Source: Alphaproteobacteria bacterium (lineage in GTDB: Bacteria; Pseudomonadota; Alphaproteobacteria; SMXP01). Taken from it: 64,000 bases of DNA. Location of the stretch: NCBI GenBank assembly GCA_028285305.1, contig JANQPV010000068.1, forward strand, positions 1 through 64,000, written 5' to 3'. The notes under the pieces were generated by a model. The model was not told where the DNA came from. It saw only the letters and a program-made list of their open reading frames with translations, and did no database searches. Shown here piece by piece: positions 45,333 to 53,900 of this stretch (within the stretch, counting starts at the first letter, position 1; each line of letters begins with the position of its first letter). Position numbers and translations under genes: made by a program.

Positions 45333-46180
45333 ATTCGGACACTTCAACACTGACACATTCCACTGGATCTTCTTGGCACAGTGTCCTGGCGAGATTGTTT
45401 CCAAAAAGCGTTCAAGCCCTTGAGGACCGAAAGAACTATGCAGTAACGGATCGCGGTTCGGTCGAAAAATCAACTGAAACGGGAAACTGGGAGCTACAGT
45501 TCTATCCGCGCACGGACGCTCCGAATGTTGAAACAATTGCTTTGGACGAGCTGCGTACGGGCCGTTCTCCCAATGACAATGCCCTGAAAATTTGGGTAAC
45601 GATTATCTTACTGGTCCAAGCACTCTTGCCAGTGGCCTTGTTCTTTGCCGACGAAGTTTTCAGCGGGCTGGGTCTCGGTGCCCTTGTTTCCACCATTATG
45701 GAAACGGGCGTGTTGCCGGCGCTTATCATCTCGGCAAACATTTTTGTCTTTACGTCGCTGCGTGTGCTCTTCACTCGCATGGATGCGAACTGGTCAAATT
45801 CGATTCGCAGCTTTTTGGAAAACGACACCAAGAACAAGATGCAAGGTATCCGCGCATGTTTGTTGGAGTTTCGCCGGTTCGTGAAATGGCGGCGTTACAT
45901 GTCGTACCTGCAAGCCGGGGTGATCGCCTTGTTCATCATGCAAATCCCCATTCTCTTTCTTCTCCCGGCAGCGTTTGCCAACTCAGAATTCGGATGGACT
46001 TGGCACGAACTCGCCGCTGTTGCGGCCATGCTGTTCATTCAGGTGCCGAGCATTATCGCTTTCCTCTATCTGCGTTGGTTTTATACAGATGGACGGGATC
46101 CAACTGTTCAACTGTGCGTCATGCTCGCAGAAGAGCGGATCGACTATGTCGCCTTGCTGAGACGCGGTGCAAGAGATTAA
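45329..46180 (+). CDS. Unknown membrane protein encoded with the sodium channel
   Basis: A 283-residue protein with an 85-residue soluble N-terminus and about four to five membrane segments (86-106, 112-147, 193-216, 226-251), plus a basic cytosolic loop at about 150-192 (KMQGIRACLLEFRRFVKWRR). Its ATG overlaps the channel stop (ATGA), so translation is probably coupled. No family recognised. It may be an accessory subunit, a regulator or a partner in motility or osmoregulation; none of this is shown by sequence. Confidence 0.75.
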   Translation: MNSDTSTLTHSTGSSWHSVLARLFPKSVQALEDRKNYAVTDRGSVEKSTETGNWELQFYPRTDAPNVETIALDELRTGRSPNDNALKIWVTIILLVQALLPVALFFADEVFSGLGLGALVSTIMETGVLPALIISANIFVFTSLRVLFTRMDANWSNSIRSFLENDTKNKMQGIRACLLEFRRFVKWRRYMSYLQAGVIALFIMQIPILFLLPAAFANSEFGWTWHELAAVAAMLFIQVPSIIAFLYLRWFYTDGRDPTVQLCVMLAEERIDYVALLRRGARD

Positions 46181-46285
46181 CCCTTTTCATAGCCAAACCC
46201 TATCAAAGATTTATTCGTTCTCGGTTGCTTGTCGCGTCTCCGCTCCCATTTAAGGGGAGATTGTCGAGAAGTTTTCGGAGGCTCA

Positions 46286-46459
46286 GTGGTTACGTTCGAT
46301 TCATATTATTTGGCGAACGGATTTGTTGGCCGGTCACGGTCGACCGCCCGAAAACGCGCGCTAAGAGCGGTTGCGGGAAAACATGAGAGCCCGAAGCCGA
46401 CACCTAAACGGTCCTGGACAGCCAAGCATTTGGGGAGAGAAGTAGATGTCATGGTTTGA
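46286..46459 (+). CDS. Possible 57-residue basic small protein
   Basis: A GTG start preceded by GGAG at good spacing (TCGGAGGCTCA-GTG) opens a frame of 57 codons, rich in Arg and Lys (GRSRSTARKRALRAV). The protein would be soluble and basic. It overlaps the next small frame by 14 bases. The Shine-Dalgarno is the main support; I have no family match. Confidence 0.4.
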   Translation: MVTFDSYYLANGFVGRSRSTARKRALRAVAGKHESPKPTPKRSWTAKHLGREVDVMV

Positions 46460-46679
46460 ACAAGTATCTAGCGTTGTTGCCGTTTTTCTGGGTACGCTCT
46501 CTATGGAGACGCCTCCAACAAGTCACCAATTGGACGCCGCCCCAATAATGCTGCAGGCCGAATGCAGTCATCCCATAAACGAATGGGCACCTGGCGCTCT
46601 GATCTTTGCCGCAAGACAAGTCTTGCCTGGCCAAAGTCCCAATTTGAATCAAAATCGTTCGTCCTGTGCGATTGTTTAG
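46446..46679 (+). CDS. Possible 77-residue small exported protein
   Basis: The ATG is preceded by GGGGAGAGAAG. The first 22 residues form a weak hydrophobic segment (VSSVVAVFLGTLSM), the rest is polar with two cysteines. It could be a short secreted or membrane protein or a chance frame in a 676-bp stretch that otherwise has no strong gene. Confidence is low. Confidence 0.3.
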   Translation: MSWFEQVSSVVAVFLGTLSMETPPTSHQLDAAPIMLQAECSHPINEWAPGALIFAARQVLPGQSPNLNQNRSSCAIV

Positions 46680-46855
46680 CTCGGGGAGTAAGGAATTCGT
46701 TGAGCTCTGCCCCAACTCTTCTGGCCGCCAGCAATTTTGATCATGTTTTCCAATTAAAGATAAGATATCAATCGGATTGACTTATTAAACAGATTTGACC
46801 ATATTCGCCGATAAGAATTTACGAGGTCCGGGAATTAGTAAAATGGGAAAAGACT

Positions 46856-47377
46856 ATGTCTGAAAGTATGCAAATCGAAACAGATATTGAATTCAAACGC
46901 CCATTCGAAAAGGTGGTCAAAAAAAGTCGGTCTATTTCCAAGACGAAAAAAAAGCCGGCTGAAAAAAACCTCTTGCCACGGAACAAAGAAGGGGATGCCA
47001 AGCAAAACAACATCAGAGGCATTGATGTGTACGTTGTTTGGGGCAAGGACGGGGAACAATTGGCACGTGCCCTTGACAATGCGACCGACTGGTCACCTTT
47101 TGAGCTCGTAGACGTCATAGAAGTGGGTCGATCCCCTGATGCTCTTCAGGACGAAGCGCCTCAGTCGGAATGGCTCTGCCGGTTCAGGTTCGAAGGGTGG
47201 TCAAAAGAAGCGCGCCCTTACGTGGCAAGCCTGCTTGAAGGCATTGATGTGGTTGCCCCCTGGACACTCTCCGAAAAGATATTTTCAAACACGGAGGAAG
47301 CTAACCTCTTAAAAGAAGCCCAGCGGTCGCCCTCCCCGCGCTCTCTGCGTGATAGACCGCGTTTAAGAGCCGCCTGA
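46856..47377 (+). CDS. Hypothetical protein with basic N-terminus
   Basis: A 173-residue frame with GGGAAAAG before the ATG. Residues 15-45 are rich in Lys (KKSRSISKTKKKPAEK), probably disordered; residues 55-140 look folded, with alternating hydrophobic strands (DVYVVWGKDGEQLARAL, EWLCRFRFEGWSKEARPYVASLL). The C-terminus is again polar. The gene is followed 38 bp later by a strong terminator, supporting a real transcript. No family recognised. Confidence 0.6.
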   Translation: MSESMQIETDIEFKRPFEKVVKKSRSISKTKKKPAEKNLLPRNKEGDAKQNNIRGIDVYVVWGKDGEQLARALDNATDWSPFELVDVIEVGRSPDALQDEAPQSEWLCRFRFEGWSKEARPYVASLLEGIDVVAPWTLSEKIFSNTEEANLLKEAQRSPSPRSLRDRPRLRAA

Positions 47378-47415
47378 CCTTTTCCATCCCCAACGTTAGG
47401 TCATGGTGACTCCAC

Positions 47416-47450
47416 GAAGTGGCGGCCTCGTCCGCCACTTCTTCTTTTTT
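47416..47450 (+). terminator. Rho-independent terminator
   Basis: A perfect 10-bp stem GAAGTGGCGG/CCGCCACTTC with a 6-base loop, followed by a T-rich run (TTCTTTTTT). It ends the transcription unit of the 173-residue hypothetical gene. Confidence 0.9.
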
Positions 47451-47482
47451 GCTCAACGAACTCTAGCTAGCTGGAGAACAGT

Positions 47483-47707
47483 ATGTACGCCGATGTGCTT
47501 AATCGAATTGACGAAGTCCTGAAGAAGGAACCGACTTCCGCTTCCGACGAGACTTTGAACGCTGAAAAATTCGGAGTGCTTGCAGGTTCGTTTGACCCGG
47601 GTATTGCCGGGTATACGGAGCTGCGTTTCGATCTCGAATCTCCAACACGTGCGAAAAAGCAACGTGCGCCGCGTTCGTTGCTTGCTGGGCTTGAGCCGAA
47701 TCCGTAA
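47483..47707 (+). CDS. Small hypothetical protein (74 residues)
   Basis: A short soluble protein with an amphipathic N-terminal helix (YADVLNRIDEVLKKE) and a basic C-terminus (RAKKQRAPRSL). The ATG is preceded by TGGAGAACA. It is bracketed by two strong rho-independent terminators, so it is probably a single-gene transcript, which supports it being real. No family recognised. Confidence 0.6.
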   Translation: MYADVLNRIDEVLKKEPTSASDETLNAEKFGVLAGSFDPGIAGYTELRFDLESPTRAKKQRAPRSLLAGLEPNP

Positions 47708-47740
47708 AACTCGTAAGCACTCGACTCAAACCTAAATTTG

Positions 47741-47765
47741 GCGCGGGCTTCGGTCCGCGCTTTTT
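47741..47765 (+). terminator. Rho-independent terminator with UUCG loop
   Basis: GCGCGGG and TCCGCGC form a seven-pair stem (one G-U pair) closed by C(UUCG)G, followed by TTTTT. This very stable hairpin ends the 74-residue gene and lies 21 bp before the sbtA start. Confidence 0.9.
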
Positions 47766-47785
47766 GTGCGCAAAGAATAAGAAAA

Positions 47786-48775
47786 ATGATTGATCAAATC
47801 GCGCAAATCGCCACGGCGAACCTTCTCTCACCCATGGTCCTCTTCTTCGCGCTCGGCGTGGCGGCGGCATTGGCAAAATCAGATCTTGTCATACCTGAAG
47901 CGGCCGCCAAGGCCATGGCACTCTATCTGATGCTTGCAATCGGTTTCAAAGGCGGTGTGGAAGTGGCAGCGCACGGTCTTGATGCCCGGCTCCTGGGAAC
48001 GCTTCTGGCTGGAGCTTTCCTAAGCGCCACAGTGCCGCTCATCGGCTTCGCTCTTCTTCGGCTCACGGCAAATCTCTCAGCCTACGATGCGGCAGCGATC
48101 GCTGCTCACTATGGTTCAATCAGTATTGTCACGTTCGTCGCGGCGAGCCAGACTCTGGAACATATGGGTATTCCTTATGAAGGATATCTCGTCGCCGTGG
48201 CTGCCGTTATGGAAACACCGGCGATTTTGGTCGCCCTCTGGCTCGCGTCCCGGGCGGCACCCGGCCAAGATGATGTTCAGGTGCAAGGGAAAAACGGGGT
48301 TCTGAGGGAAATCGCCCTGAATGGGTCAATCGTCCTGTTGGTCGGCTCGTTTTTCATCGGCGCCGCCTCAGGCAAAGAAGGCATGGAGGCCGTTTCACCC
48401 TTTATTGTCGATCCGTTCCAAGGTGTATTGTGCCTCTTTCTTCTCGACATGGGCCTGCTCGCAGGGCGCAGCCTCACTCAAGGACGCCGTTCTCTCACAC
48501 CTGCAGTCCTCGCTTTTGGCGCCTATATGCCCCTTCTATCGGCCTCATTCGCCGCTCTTTTCGCCTGGCTGCTTGGCTTGTCTGTGGGTGGATCGGCGCT
48601 CTTGATTACCTTGGCGGCGAGCGCGTCCTATATTGCTGTGCCCGCGGCTTTGCGTCTGGCCTTGCCCCAGGCCAATCCAGCGGTCTACCTGACCATGTCC
48701 CTCGGAGTAACGTTCCCCCTCAACCTTGCGCTGGGCATTCCGCTTTACATATTTATTGCTACAATGTTCAGTTAG
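47786..48775 (+). CDS. sbtA: SbtA-family sodium-dependent bicarbonate transporter
   Basis: A 329-residue membrane protein with about ten hydrophobic helices, of the SbtA (DUF897) family. Visible family segments are LAIGFKGGVEVA, the AHYGSISIVTF segment and LCLFLLDMGLLAG, with small-residue-rich helices. In cyanobacteria SbtA takes up HCO3- with Na+. The next gene encodes an SbtB-like PII protein 12 bp downstream, the standard regulatory partner. The ATG at 47786 starts after the terminator; the open frame upstream is not translated. Confidence 0.92.
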   Translation: MIDQIAQIATANLLSPMVLFFALGVAAALAKSDLVIPEAAAKAMALYLMLAIGFKGGVEVAAHGLDARLLGTLLAGAFLSATVPLIGFALLRLTANLSAYDAAAIAAHYGSISIVTFVAASQTLEHMGIPYEGYLVAVAAVMETPAILVALWLASRAAPGQDDVQVQGKNGVLREIALNGSIVLLVGSFFIGAASGKEGMEAVSPFIVDPFQGVLCLFLLDMGLLAGRSLTQGRRSLTPAVLAFGAYMPLLSASFAALFAWLLGLSVGGSALLITLAASASYIAVPAALRLALPQANPAVYLTMSLGVTFPLNLALGIPLYIFIATMFS

Positions 48776-48787
48776 GGAAATGTCCTT

Positions 48788-49099
48788 ATGGATACCTATC
48801 CAAAGAAACGGCTTGAAATCATTGTTGAAGCCCCCGCCCTCAATAGGGTCCTTAATGCCTTAGATCAGGCGGACGTGTCCGGGTACACTGTTTTGCCGGC
48901 ATTGGCGGGAAAGGGCTCAAAGGGCCCCTGGCAGCGCGAGGGCCTTGTCTCGGCCGCAGGCAAAATGGTGATGATTGTTTGTATTCTGGACGAGGAGCTC
49001 GCGGGCAAGGCGCTCGACTCGGTCTTTGACCTCATCACGCATCGTATCGGCATCGTCACCATCTCTAACGTCGAAGTCGTGCGAGACAAGCGGTTCTAA
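48788..49099 (+). CDS. sbtB: SbtB-like PII-family regulator
   Basis: A 103-residue PII-like protein with the ferredoxin-like ordering of LEIIVEAPALNRVLNALDQADVSGYTVLPALAGKGS, then VMIVCILDEELAGKALDSVFDLI and GIVTISNVEVV. Cyanobacterial SbtB binds adenine nucleotides and controls SbtA. The C-terminal CGPxGC redox motif of some cyanobacterial SbtB proteins is absent. The gene follows sbtA by 12 bp, so the pair is conserved as a unit. Confidence 0.88.
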   Translation: MDTYPKKRLEIIVEAPALNRVLNALDQADVSGYTVLPALAGKGSKGPWQREGLVSAAGKMVMIVCILDEELAGKALDSVFDLITHRIGIVTISNVEVVRDKRF

Positions 49100-49298
49100 G
49101 GGCTTCCAAATCCTCGTTCAATCCAATTGAGGACGGCGCAGATCGCCCTCCATGTCCGACTCGGCAGCTAACTGACAATTTGTCAGTTTTGTCTTGCGCG
49201 CCGCTGACTTTGCTCTAAAGTCGCGTGCGTGTGCCGCGAGACTGGAACTCGCTTTGGTTCTTTGCAGGCGGCCGGGCAACAACGGCGAGGAGAGACTT

Positions 49299-50099
49299 AT
49301 GGACTTCGACAAAGTAAAGCTTGAGATGATTGGCCAGGTGGCCGTCATCAAGCTCAACGACCCCAATACGCTCAATGCGATCGGGGTAGAAATGTGCACC
49401 GGTTTTCACGATGCCCTCACCTACATTGAAGATCCGGACAATGGCGTGCGCTGCGTGGTCTTGACCGGCGAGGGGCGCGGCTTTTGTTCGGGGGCAAATC
49501 TTCAGGGGCGGAGCAATGTCAGCCCGGAAGAAGCACGCAAGGCCGACCGGGGCTCGGCCCTCGAAACCCACTATCATCCTCTCTTCCGTAAGATCAGAGA
49601 GCTGAAGGTGCCGCTGATCACCGCTGTCAACGGACCTGCTGCAGGCGTGGGCATGAGCTTCGCCCTCTCGGGCGACATGATCTATGCGGGCAAATCGTCG
49701 TATTTCATGCAAGCCTTCCGCCGGATCGGGTTGGTTCCCGATGGCAGTTCGACCTGGCTCTTGCCGCGGCTGATCGGTCTCGCCCGGGCCAAGGAATTGT
49801 CCGTTATGGGAGAAAAGCTTCCGGCCGAAAAGGCGCTTGAGTGGGGCATGGTCAACCGGGTGTGCGACGACGATAAGTTGATGGACGATGTCATGACCCT
49901 CGCGACCGAATTGGCAGACGGGCCGACCGTGGCGTTGTCGCTCATTCGCAAGCTCTATGCGGCCAGTTTTGACAATTCGTTCGAAGATCAAATCCATCTG
50001 GAACGGCTCTGTCAAAAGGAAGCCGGCTGGACGGAAGATCATTGGGAAGGCGTCAAGGCGTTTTTGGAAAAACGTCCGTCCAAGTTTGTGGGGCGGTAG
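49299..50099 (+). CDS. Enoyl-CoA hydratase (PaaG-like crotonase)
   Basis: A 266-residue crotonase. Oxyanion-hole segments are GEGRGFCSGANLQGR and AVNGPAAGVGMSFALSGDMIYA. In FRRIGLVPDGSSTWLLPRLIG an Asp-Gly occurs at the position where many hydratases have Glu, as in PaaG/ring-isomerase-like members. The ATG at 49299 has GGCGAGGAG upstream. It is a single gene; substrate unknown. Confidence 0.92.
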   Translation: MDFDKVKLEMIGQVAVIKLNDPNTLNAIGVEMCTGFHDALTYIEDPDNGVRCVVLTGEGRGFCSGANLQGRSNVSPEEARKADRGSALETHYHPLFRKIRELKVPLITAVNGPAAGVGMSFALSGDMIYAGKSSYFMQAFRRIGLVPDGSSTWLLPRLIGLARAKELSVMGEKLPAEKALEWGMVNRVCDDDKLMDDVMTLATELADGPTVALSLIRKLYAASFDNSFEDQIHLERLCQKEAGWTEDHWEGVKAFLEKRPSKFVGR

Positions 50100-50135
50100 A
50101 CGAGCCCAGTTCGTCAATAGGCAGGGAGGTCACTT

Positions 50136-50238
50136 CGTCAGTGCGAGCCGCCGGAATGGCGGCGCGGCCATCCAGAGCGGCGTGAGCAGGATTTGCGGTC
50201 CTGGATCACTTCGTCGCTTGAGCTCCTCGTGATGACGA
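50136..50238. repeat. Palindromic intergenic repeat, family B, copy 3
   Basis: Starts CGTCAGTGCGAGCC and ends GCTCCTCGTGATGACG, with internal ATCCAG and CCTGGATCACTTCGTCGC. This matches the general CGTCATTGCGAG...CTGGAT-TTCGTCGC palindromes. It lies between the crotonase and YjbR genes and could form a long hairpin. Confidence 0.75.
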
Positions 50239-50311
50239 AAAAAGGCTGCTTTATACGAACAAACTCGTTCCGGCTGCTTGGCTTCGTTGGCGAATTGAAG
50301 CGGATAATAAG

Positions 50312-50683
50312 TCAGCCCTCCTCCATGGCCTTGACCAGCTTCTTTGGGGCCACGGCCCGGTAGCTCTGCTCAATCCACTCTTCGAACATCCTCGGATCCG
50401 CCTTGTCCTTAGGCCCAAGACGGACCGTCACCCAGCCCGAGCGCCCATAGCCGTGGCCGGCGGCGTCAACAAAAGGCAGGGTTGCCGCCATTTCCGCGGA
50501 CTGGGGCAGCTTGAGGGTCATCGAGAAGAGCCCATCTGAGTCTTTGTGACCGCCCAAGAATACGAAATTCTTTTTGCGGACTTTAATGGAGATGTGATCC
50601 CAGGATCTACCCTCTTCGGCTTCGGGAAAGGTGAGCGCAAAGCGGCGCATCCGGTCTTCGAGCGCTTTCATTTTCTTGGACAT
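50312..50683 (-). CDS. MmcQ/YjbR family protein
   Basis: A 123-residue small protein of the YjbR (DUF419) double-wing type. Family features are the helix MRRFALTFPEAEEG, then WDHISIKVRKKNFVFLG, and the C-terminal SGWVTVRLGP and EEWIEQSYRAVAPKKLVKAM. Members are thought to bind DNA or nucleotides, but the function is unknown. It lies 22 bp downstream of the glutaminase gene on the same strand. Confidence 0.88.
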   Translation of the reverse strand: MSKKMKALEDRMRRFALTFPEAEEGRSWDHISIKVRKKNFVFLGGHKDSDGLFSMTLKLPQSAEMAATLPFVDAAGHGYGRSGWVTVRLGPKDKADPRMFEEWIEQSYRAVAPKKLVKAMEEG

Positions 50684-50705
50684 GTCTCTCCTCCACTGCT
50701 GTCAG

Positions 50706-51635
50706 TCAGTTGAACAACGAAAGTCCCAGTTCGTTCGACAACGACTGAAGCGCCGCTATTCCTCCCACGCTGTTGCCTTTTCCGTCAAGGGCCGGACCAA
50801 AGGCCGCGATGCTCATTTCACCCGGTACAATGGCCAAAATTCCTCCGCTCACACCGCTTTTCGCCGGCAGTCCCACGTCCACCGCAAACTGTCCGACGGC
50901 ATCGTAGAGACCACATGTGGTCATAAGCGCAAGAAGCATTTTGTTTTCCTCCGCCGAGATGACGACCTTCTCCGTGAGGGGATCAACACCTTTGTTGGCG
51001 AGAAAGAGGCCATAACGCGCAAGGCTTTTGGCTGTCACTGAGATTGCGCATTGCCGGAAATAGGTATCGATCGTGCCGTCCGCATCTTCAATGACCTGCC
51101 AATGCTGCATAAAGTGGGCAAGGGCCCGGTTTCGGTGACCCGTGTTTGTTTCCGAAAGCCATACATTCGAGTCCATTTCGGGTGGGTGCTCACCGCACAT
51201 GTCGCCAAGAAACCGCCGGAGATACTCGAACCTTGCTTTGGCGGTCGTGCCCGGCAGCCGGTTGCTGATCGCGATGGCGCCCGCATTGACAAAGGGATTG
51301 CGCGGCATGCCCTCCTCCTCTTCCAACAGCACGATCGAGTGAAAGGCATCGCCGCTCGGCTCCACCGATACTTTTGCGAATAAGTCTTCGCATTTTGCAT
51401 GCATGGCTGCCGCGAGTGAAAAGACCTTCGATACACTCTGCATGGAGAAGGACCGGTCGGTGTCACCAATGGACGCTTTTGTGCCATCAAGAAGATGCAC
51501 GGACATGGCGAACAAATTTGGGTCGGCCTTGCCCAACTCCGGAATATAGGTTGCAACCCGGCCCTGGTGCAGTACCCGCAGCGCAGCCTGCCGCGCACGC
51601 TCTAGGGCCTCCTGCAATTCTTTCTCAGTCGTCAC
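50706..51635 (-). CDS. glsA: Glutaminase (GlsA family)
   Basis: A 309-residue glutaminase that converts glutamine to glutamate and ammonia. The serine-lysine catalytic motif S-x2-K is seen in FSMQSVSKVFSLA, the PRNPFVNAGAIAI motif follows, and the C-terminal segments KSGVSGGILAIVPGEMSIA and KGNSVGGIAALQSLS are complete. The start codon is GTG at 51635. The YjbR gene follows by 22 bp. Confidence 0.95.
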   Translation of the reverse strand: MTTEKELQEALERARQAALRVLHQGRVATYIPELGKADPNLFAMSVHLLDGTKASIGDTDRSFSMQSVSKVFSLAAAMHAKCEDLFAKVSVEPSGDAFHSIVLLEEEEGMPRNPFVNAGAIAISNRLPGTTAKARFEYLRRFLGDMCGEHPPEMDSNVWLSETNTGHRNRALAHFMQHWQVIEDADGTIDTYFRQCAISVTAKSLARYGLFLANKGVDPLTEKVVISAEENKMLLALMTTCGLYDAVGQFAVDVGLPAKSGVSGGILAIVPGEMSIAAFGPALDGKGNSVGGIAALQSLSNELGLSLFN

Positions 51636-51777
51636 GGCACCCTCTTGGTTCCAGCGCGTCTTGGGAACTCATACCACCTTGATGCTTCCGCACAAGCGAA
51701 GTGCGCTTCCTCAGAATGCTTGCAATTCCCAGCAAACACGTTCATGCCTCCGCTACACAGTATTGACGCGGCGCAAC

Positions 51778-53616
51778 ATGACCAATCTGAGAAATATCGC
51801 GATCATCGCACATGTCGATCACGGCAAAACCACTCTGGTGGACGAGATGCTGCGTCAATCGGGAGCCGTGGCTGCCCATGCTGACATGGCGGAACGGGCC
51901 ATGGACTCGAACGATATCGAGCGCGAGCGCGGCATTACAATTTTGGCCAAATGCACATCTGTGGTTTGGCATCACGGCGGCCACGAGGTGCGTGTGAACA
52001 TTGTCGACACACCAGGGCACGCAGATTTTGGCGGAGAAGTGGAACGGATCCTCTCAATGGTCGATGGATGTCTTTTGCTGGTTGATGCGGCCGAGGGGCC
52101 AATGCCCCAAACGAAATTCGTTCTGTCCAAAGCTTTATCGCTGGAATTAAGGCCGATCGTTGTCCTGAACAAAATTGATCGTCCGAACGCCGATGCCAAT
52201 GCCACCCTTGATGCGACCTTCGATCTGTTTGCTGCGCTCGGTGCGGAAGATGAGCAACTCGACTTTCCTGTCGTCTACGCATCTGGAAAAGATGGTTGGG
52301 CCAGTGAAGACCCAGACGGGCCGCGATCGGATCTCGATCCTCTGTTTTCCAAAATCATCGATCATGTTCCGCCGCCGGATGTTTCGGATGAAGTTGAGGG
52401 AAGTGCATTTAAAATGCTCGCAACGACGCTCGAAGCCGATCCGTTCCTTGGTCGGCTTCTCACCGGTCGGATTACCGCTGGTGCCATTCGTCCGGGTGAA
52501 ACTCTGCGGGCTCTTTCCCAAGATGGATCCGTGATCGAGGCTTCGCGCGTGACGAAAGTCTTGGCCTTTAGGGGTCTGAAGCGTCAACCGGTCGAAAAAG
52601 CAAGCGCCGGCGATATCGTCGCGGTTGCCGGGTTCGCCCAAGCTTCTGTTGCTGATACTCTTTGTGCTGTTGATGTGAGCGAGCCCCTGCCCGCCCAGCC
52701 GATCGATCCGCCGACATTGTCTGTCACGATCTCAGTCAACGACTCTCCCTTGGCGGGGCGCGAAGGCGACAAAGTTCAATCGCGAGTGATCCGTGAGCGT
52801 TTGTTTCGCCAAGCCGAAGGCGATGTCGCGATTTCTGTGAGCGAAACCGAAAACGCCGAAGCGTTCGAAGTCGCGGGGCGCGGCGAGCTGCAATTGGGGG
52901 TCCTCATCGAGAATATGCGCCGGGAAGGGTTCGAGCTGGCGGTTTCGCGGCCACAGATTGTCACTCGGTTGGACGCTGATGGAACGATCCTGGAGCCGAT
53001 TGAAGAAGTCACCATCGATGTGGACGAAGAGTTTTCAGGCACCGTCATCGAAAAGCTGACGAGCCGGAAAGCCGATTTGTTGGAGATGACAGCCTCCGGA
53101 GGCAACAAAGTTCGATTGGTGTTTCATGCCCCCGCCCGCGCGCTTATCGGTTATCACGGTGAGTTTTTGACGGATACGCGAGGTACAGGAATCATCAACC
53201 GGGTGTACCATTCTCATGGGGCTTATAAGGGCCCGCTGGAAGGGCGCCGGAACGGTGTTCTCATCTCAATGAATGATGGCAGTGCCGTTCCCTATGCCCT
53301 TTGGAATCTCGAAGAACGTGGGGTTCTCTTCATTGAGGGGGGAGCCCCGGTTTATCAAGGCATGATTATTGGCGAAAACGCAAAGCCAGAGGATCTGGAC
53401 GTCAACCCGCTTAAGGCGAAGCAACTCACGAATATTCGCGCCGCAGGTAAGGATGAAGCGGTGCGCCTCACCCCGCCTCGCAAAATGTCGCTTGAAGAAG
53501 CGATCGCCTATATCGAGGATGATGAGCTCGTCGAGGTGACACCCGGCTCCATCCGTTTGCGGAAAAGGGCGCTCGAACCACATCTGCGGAAGCGCCGGGC
53601 GAAGGAAAACCGCTGA
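51778..53616 (+). CDS. typA: Translational GTPase TypA/BipA
   Basis: A 612-residue ribosome-associated GTPase of stress and assembly. The G1 motif AHVDHGKTT is at residues 11-19, the switch segment ERERGITI, G3 [12 protein letters not shown] and G4 NKIDRPNA follow, then the elongation-factor-like domains and the TypA-specific C-terminal domain. The ATG at 51778 begins the conserved [14 protein letters not shown]; the frame is open upstream to 51661 but that part is non-conserved. Confidence 0.97.
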   Translation: MTNLRNIAIIAHVDHGKTTLVDEMLRQSGAVAAHADMAERAMDSNDIERERGITILAKCTSVVWHHGGHEVRVNIVDTPGHADFGGEVERILSMVDGCLLLVDAAEGPMPQTKFVLSKALSLELRPIVVLNKIDRPNADANATLDATFDLFAALGAEDEQLDFPVVYASGKDGWASEDPDGPRSDLDPLFSKIIDHVPPPDVSDEVEGSAFKMLATTLEADPFLGRLLTGRITAGAIRPGETLRALSQDGSVIEASRVTKVLAFRGLKRQPVEKASAGDIVAVAGFAQASVADTLCAVDVSEPLPAQPIDPPTLSVTISVNDSPLAGREGDKVQSRVIRERLFRQAEGDVAISVSETENAEAFEVAGRGELQLGVLIENMRREGFELAVSRPQIVTRLDADGTILEPIEEVTIDVDEEFSGTVIEKLTSRKADLLEMTASGGNKVRLVFHAPARALIGYHGEFLTDTRGTGIINRVYHSHGAYKGPLEGRRNGVLISMNDGSAVPYALWNLEERGVLFIEGGAPVYQGMIIGENAKPEDLDVNPLKAKQLTNIRAAGKDEAVRLTPPRKMSLEEAIAYIEDDELVEVTPGSIRLRKRALEPHLRKRRAKENR

Positions 53617-53767
53617 ATTTGACGCTCCGCTCATCACAGGATGCGAGCAAAACCGCCACTAGTATTCAATTCAGGTTACTTGTCGATTTGCGTGTATTGG
53701 GGCGCGACTACCAAAAGAGGTGCCATTTTTTTTGACCGCGTACAGTACTTTGTGGTTTGGTATGCTT

Positions 53768-53786
53768 AATGCTTACGCTAAGCATT
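53768..53786. promoter_or_regulatory. Inverted repeat in the leader of the acyltransferase gene
   Basis: AATGCTTA-CGC-TAAGCATT has perfect 8-bp arms and a 3-base centre. It lies in the 284-bp region between typA and the acyltransferase gene, 115 bp before the latter's start. It could be an operator; no T-run follows, so it is not a terminator. Confidence 0.4.
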
Positions 53787-53900
53787 GCACTACTGGCGCA
53801 AAAATGAGCTAGTATGCGAGAGAGGACTAAAGGGTAATAAGGCGCACTGAAGTAGCCGAGGGAGCTGCCAGTAGCGCGGGCACTGGTTTGGGGTGGTGGA

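Noticed and set aside
49215-50117. A 300-codon minus-strand frame antisense to the crotonase at 49299
   Set aside because: It mirrors the crotonase gene, whose motifs are complete; no domain is visible in the antisense frame.
53617-53900. A possible mobile-element or RNA gene between typA and the acyltransferase
   Set aside because: Only an 8-bp inverted repeat is visible; no transposase, tRNA or stable RNA fold was recognised.
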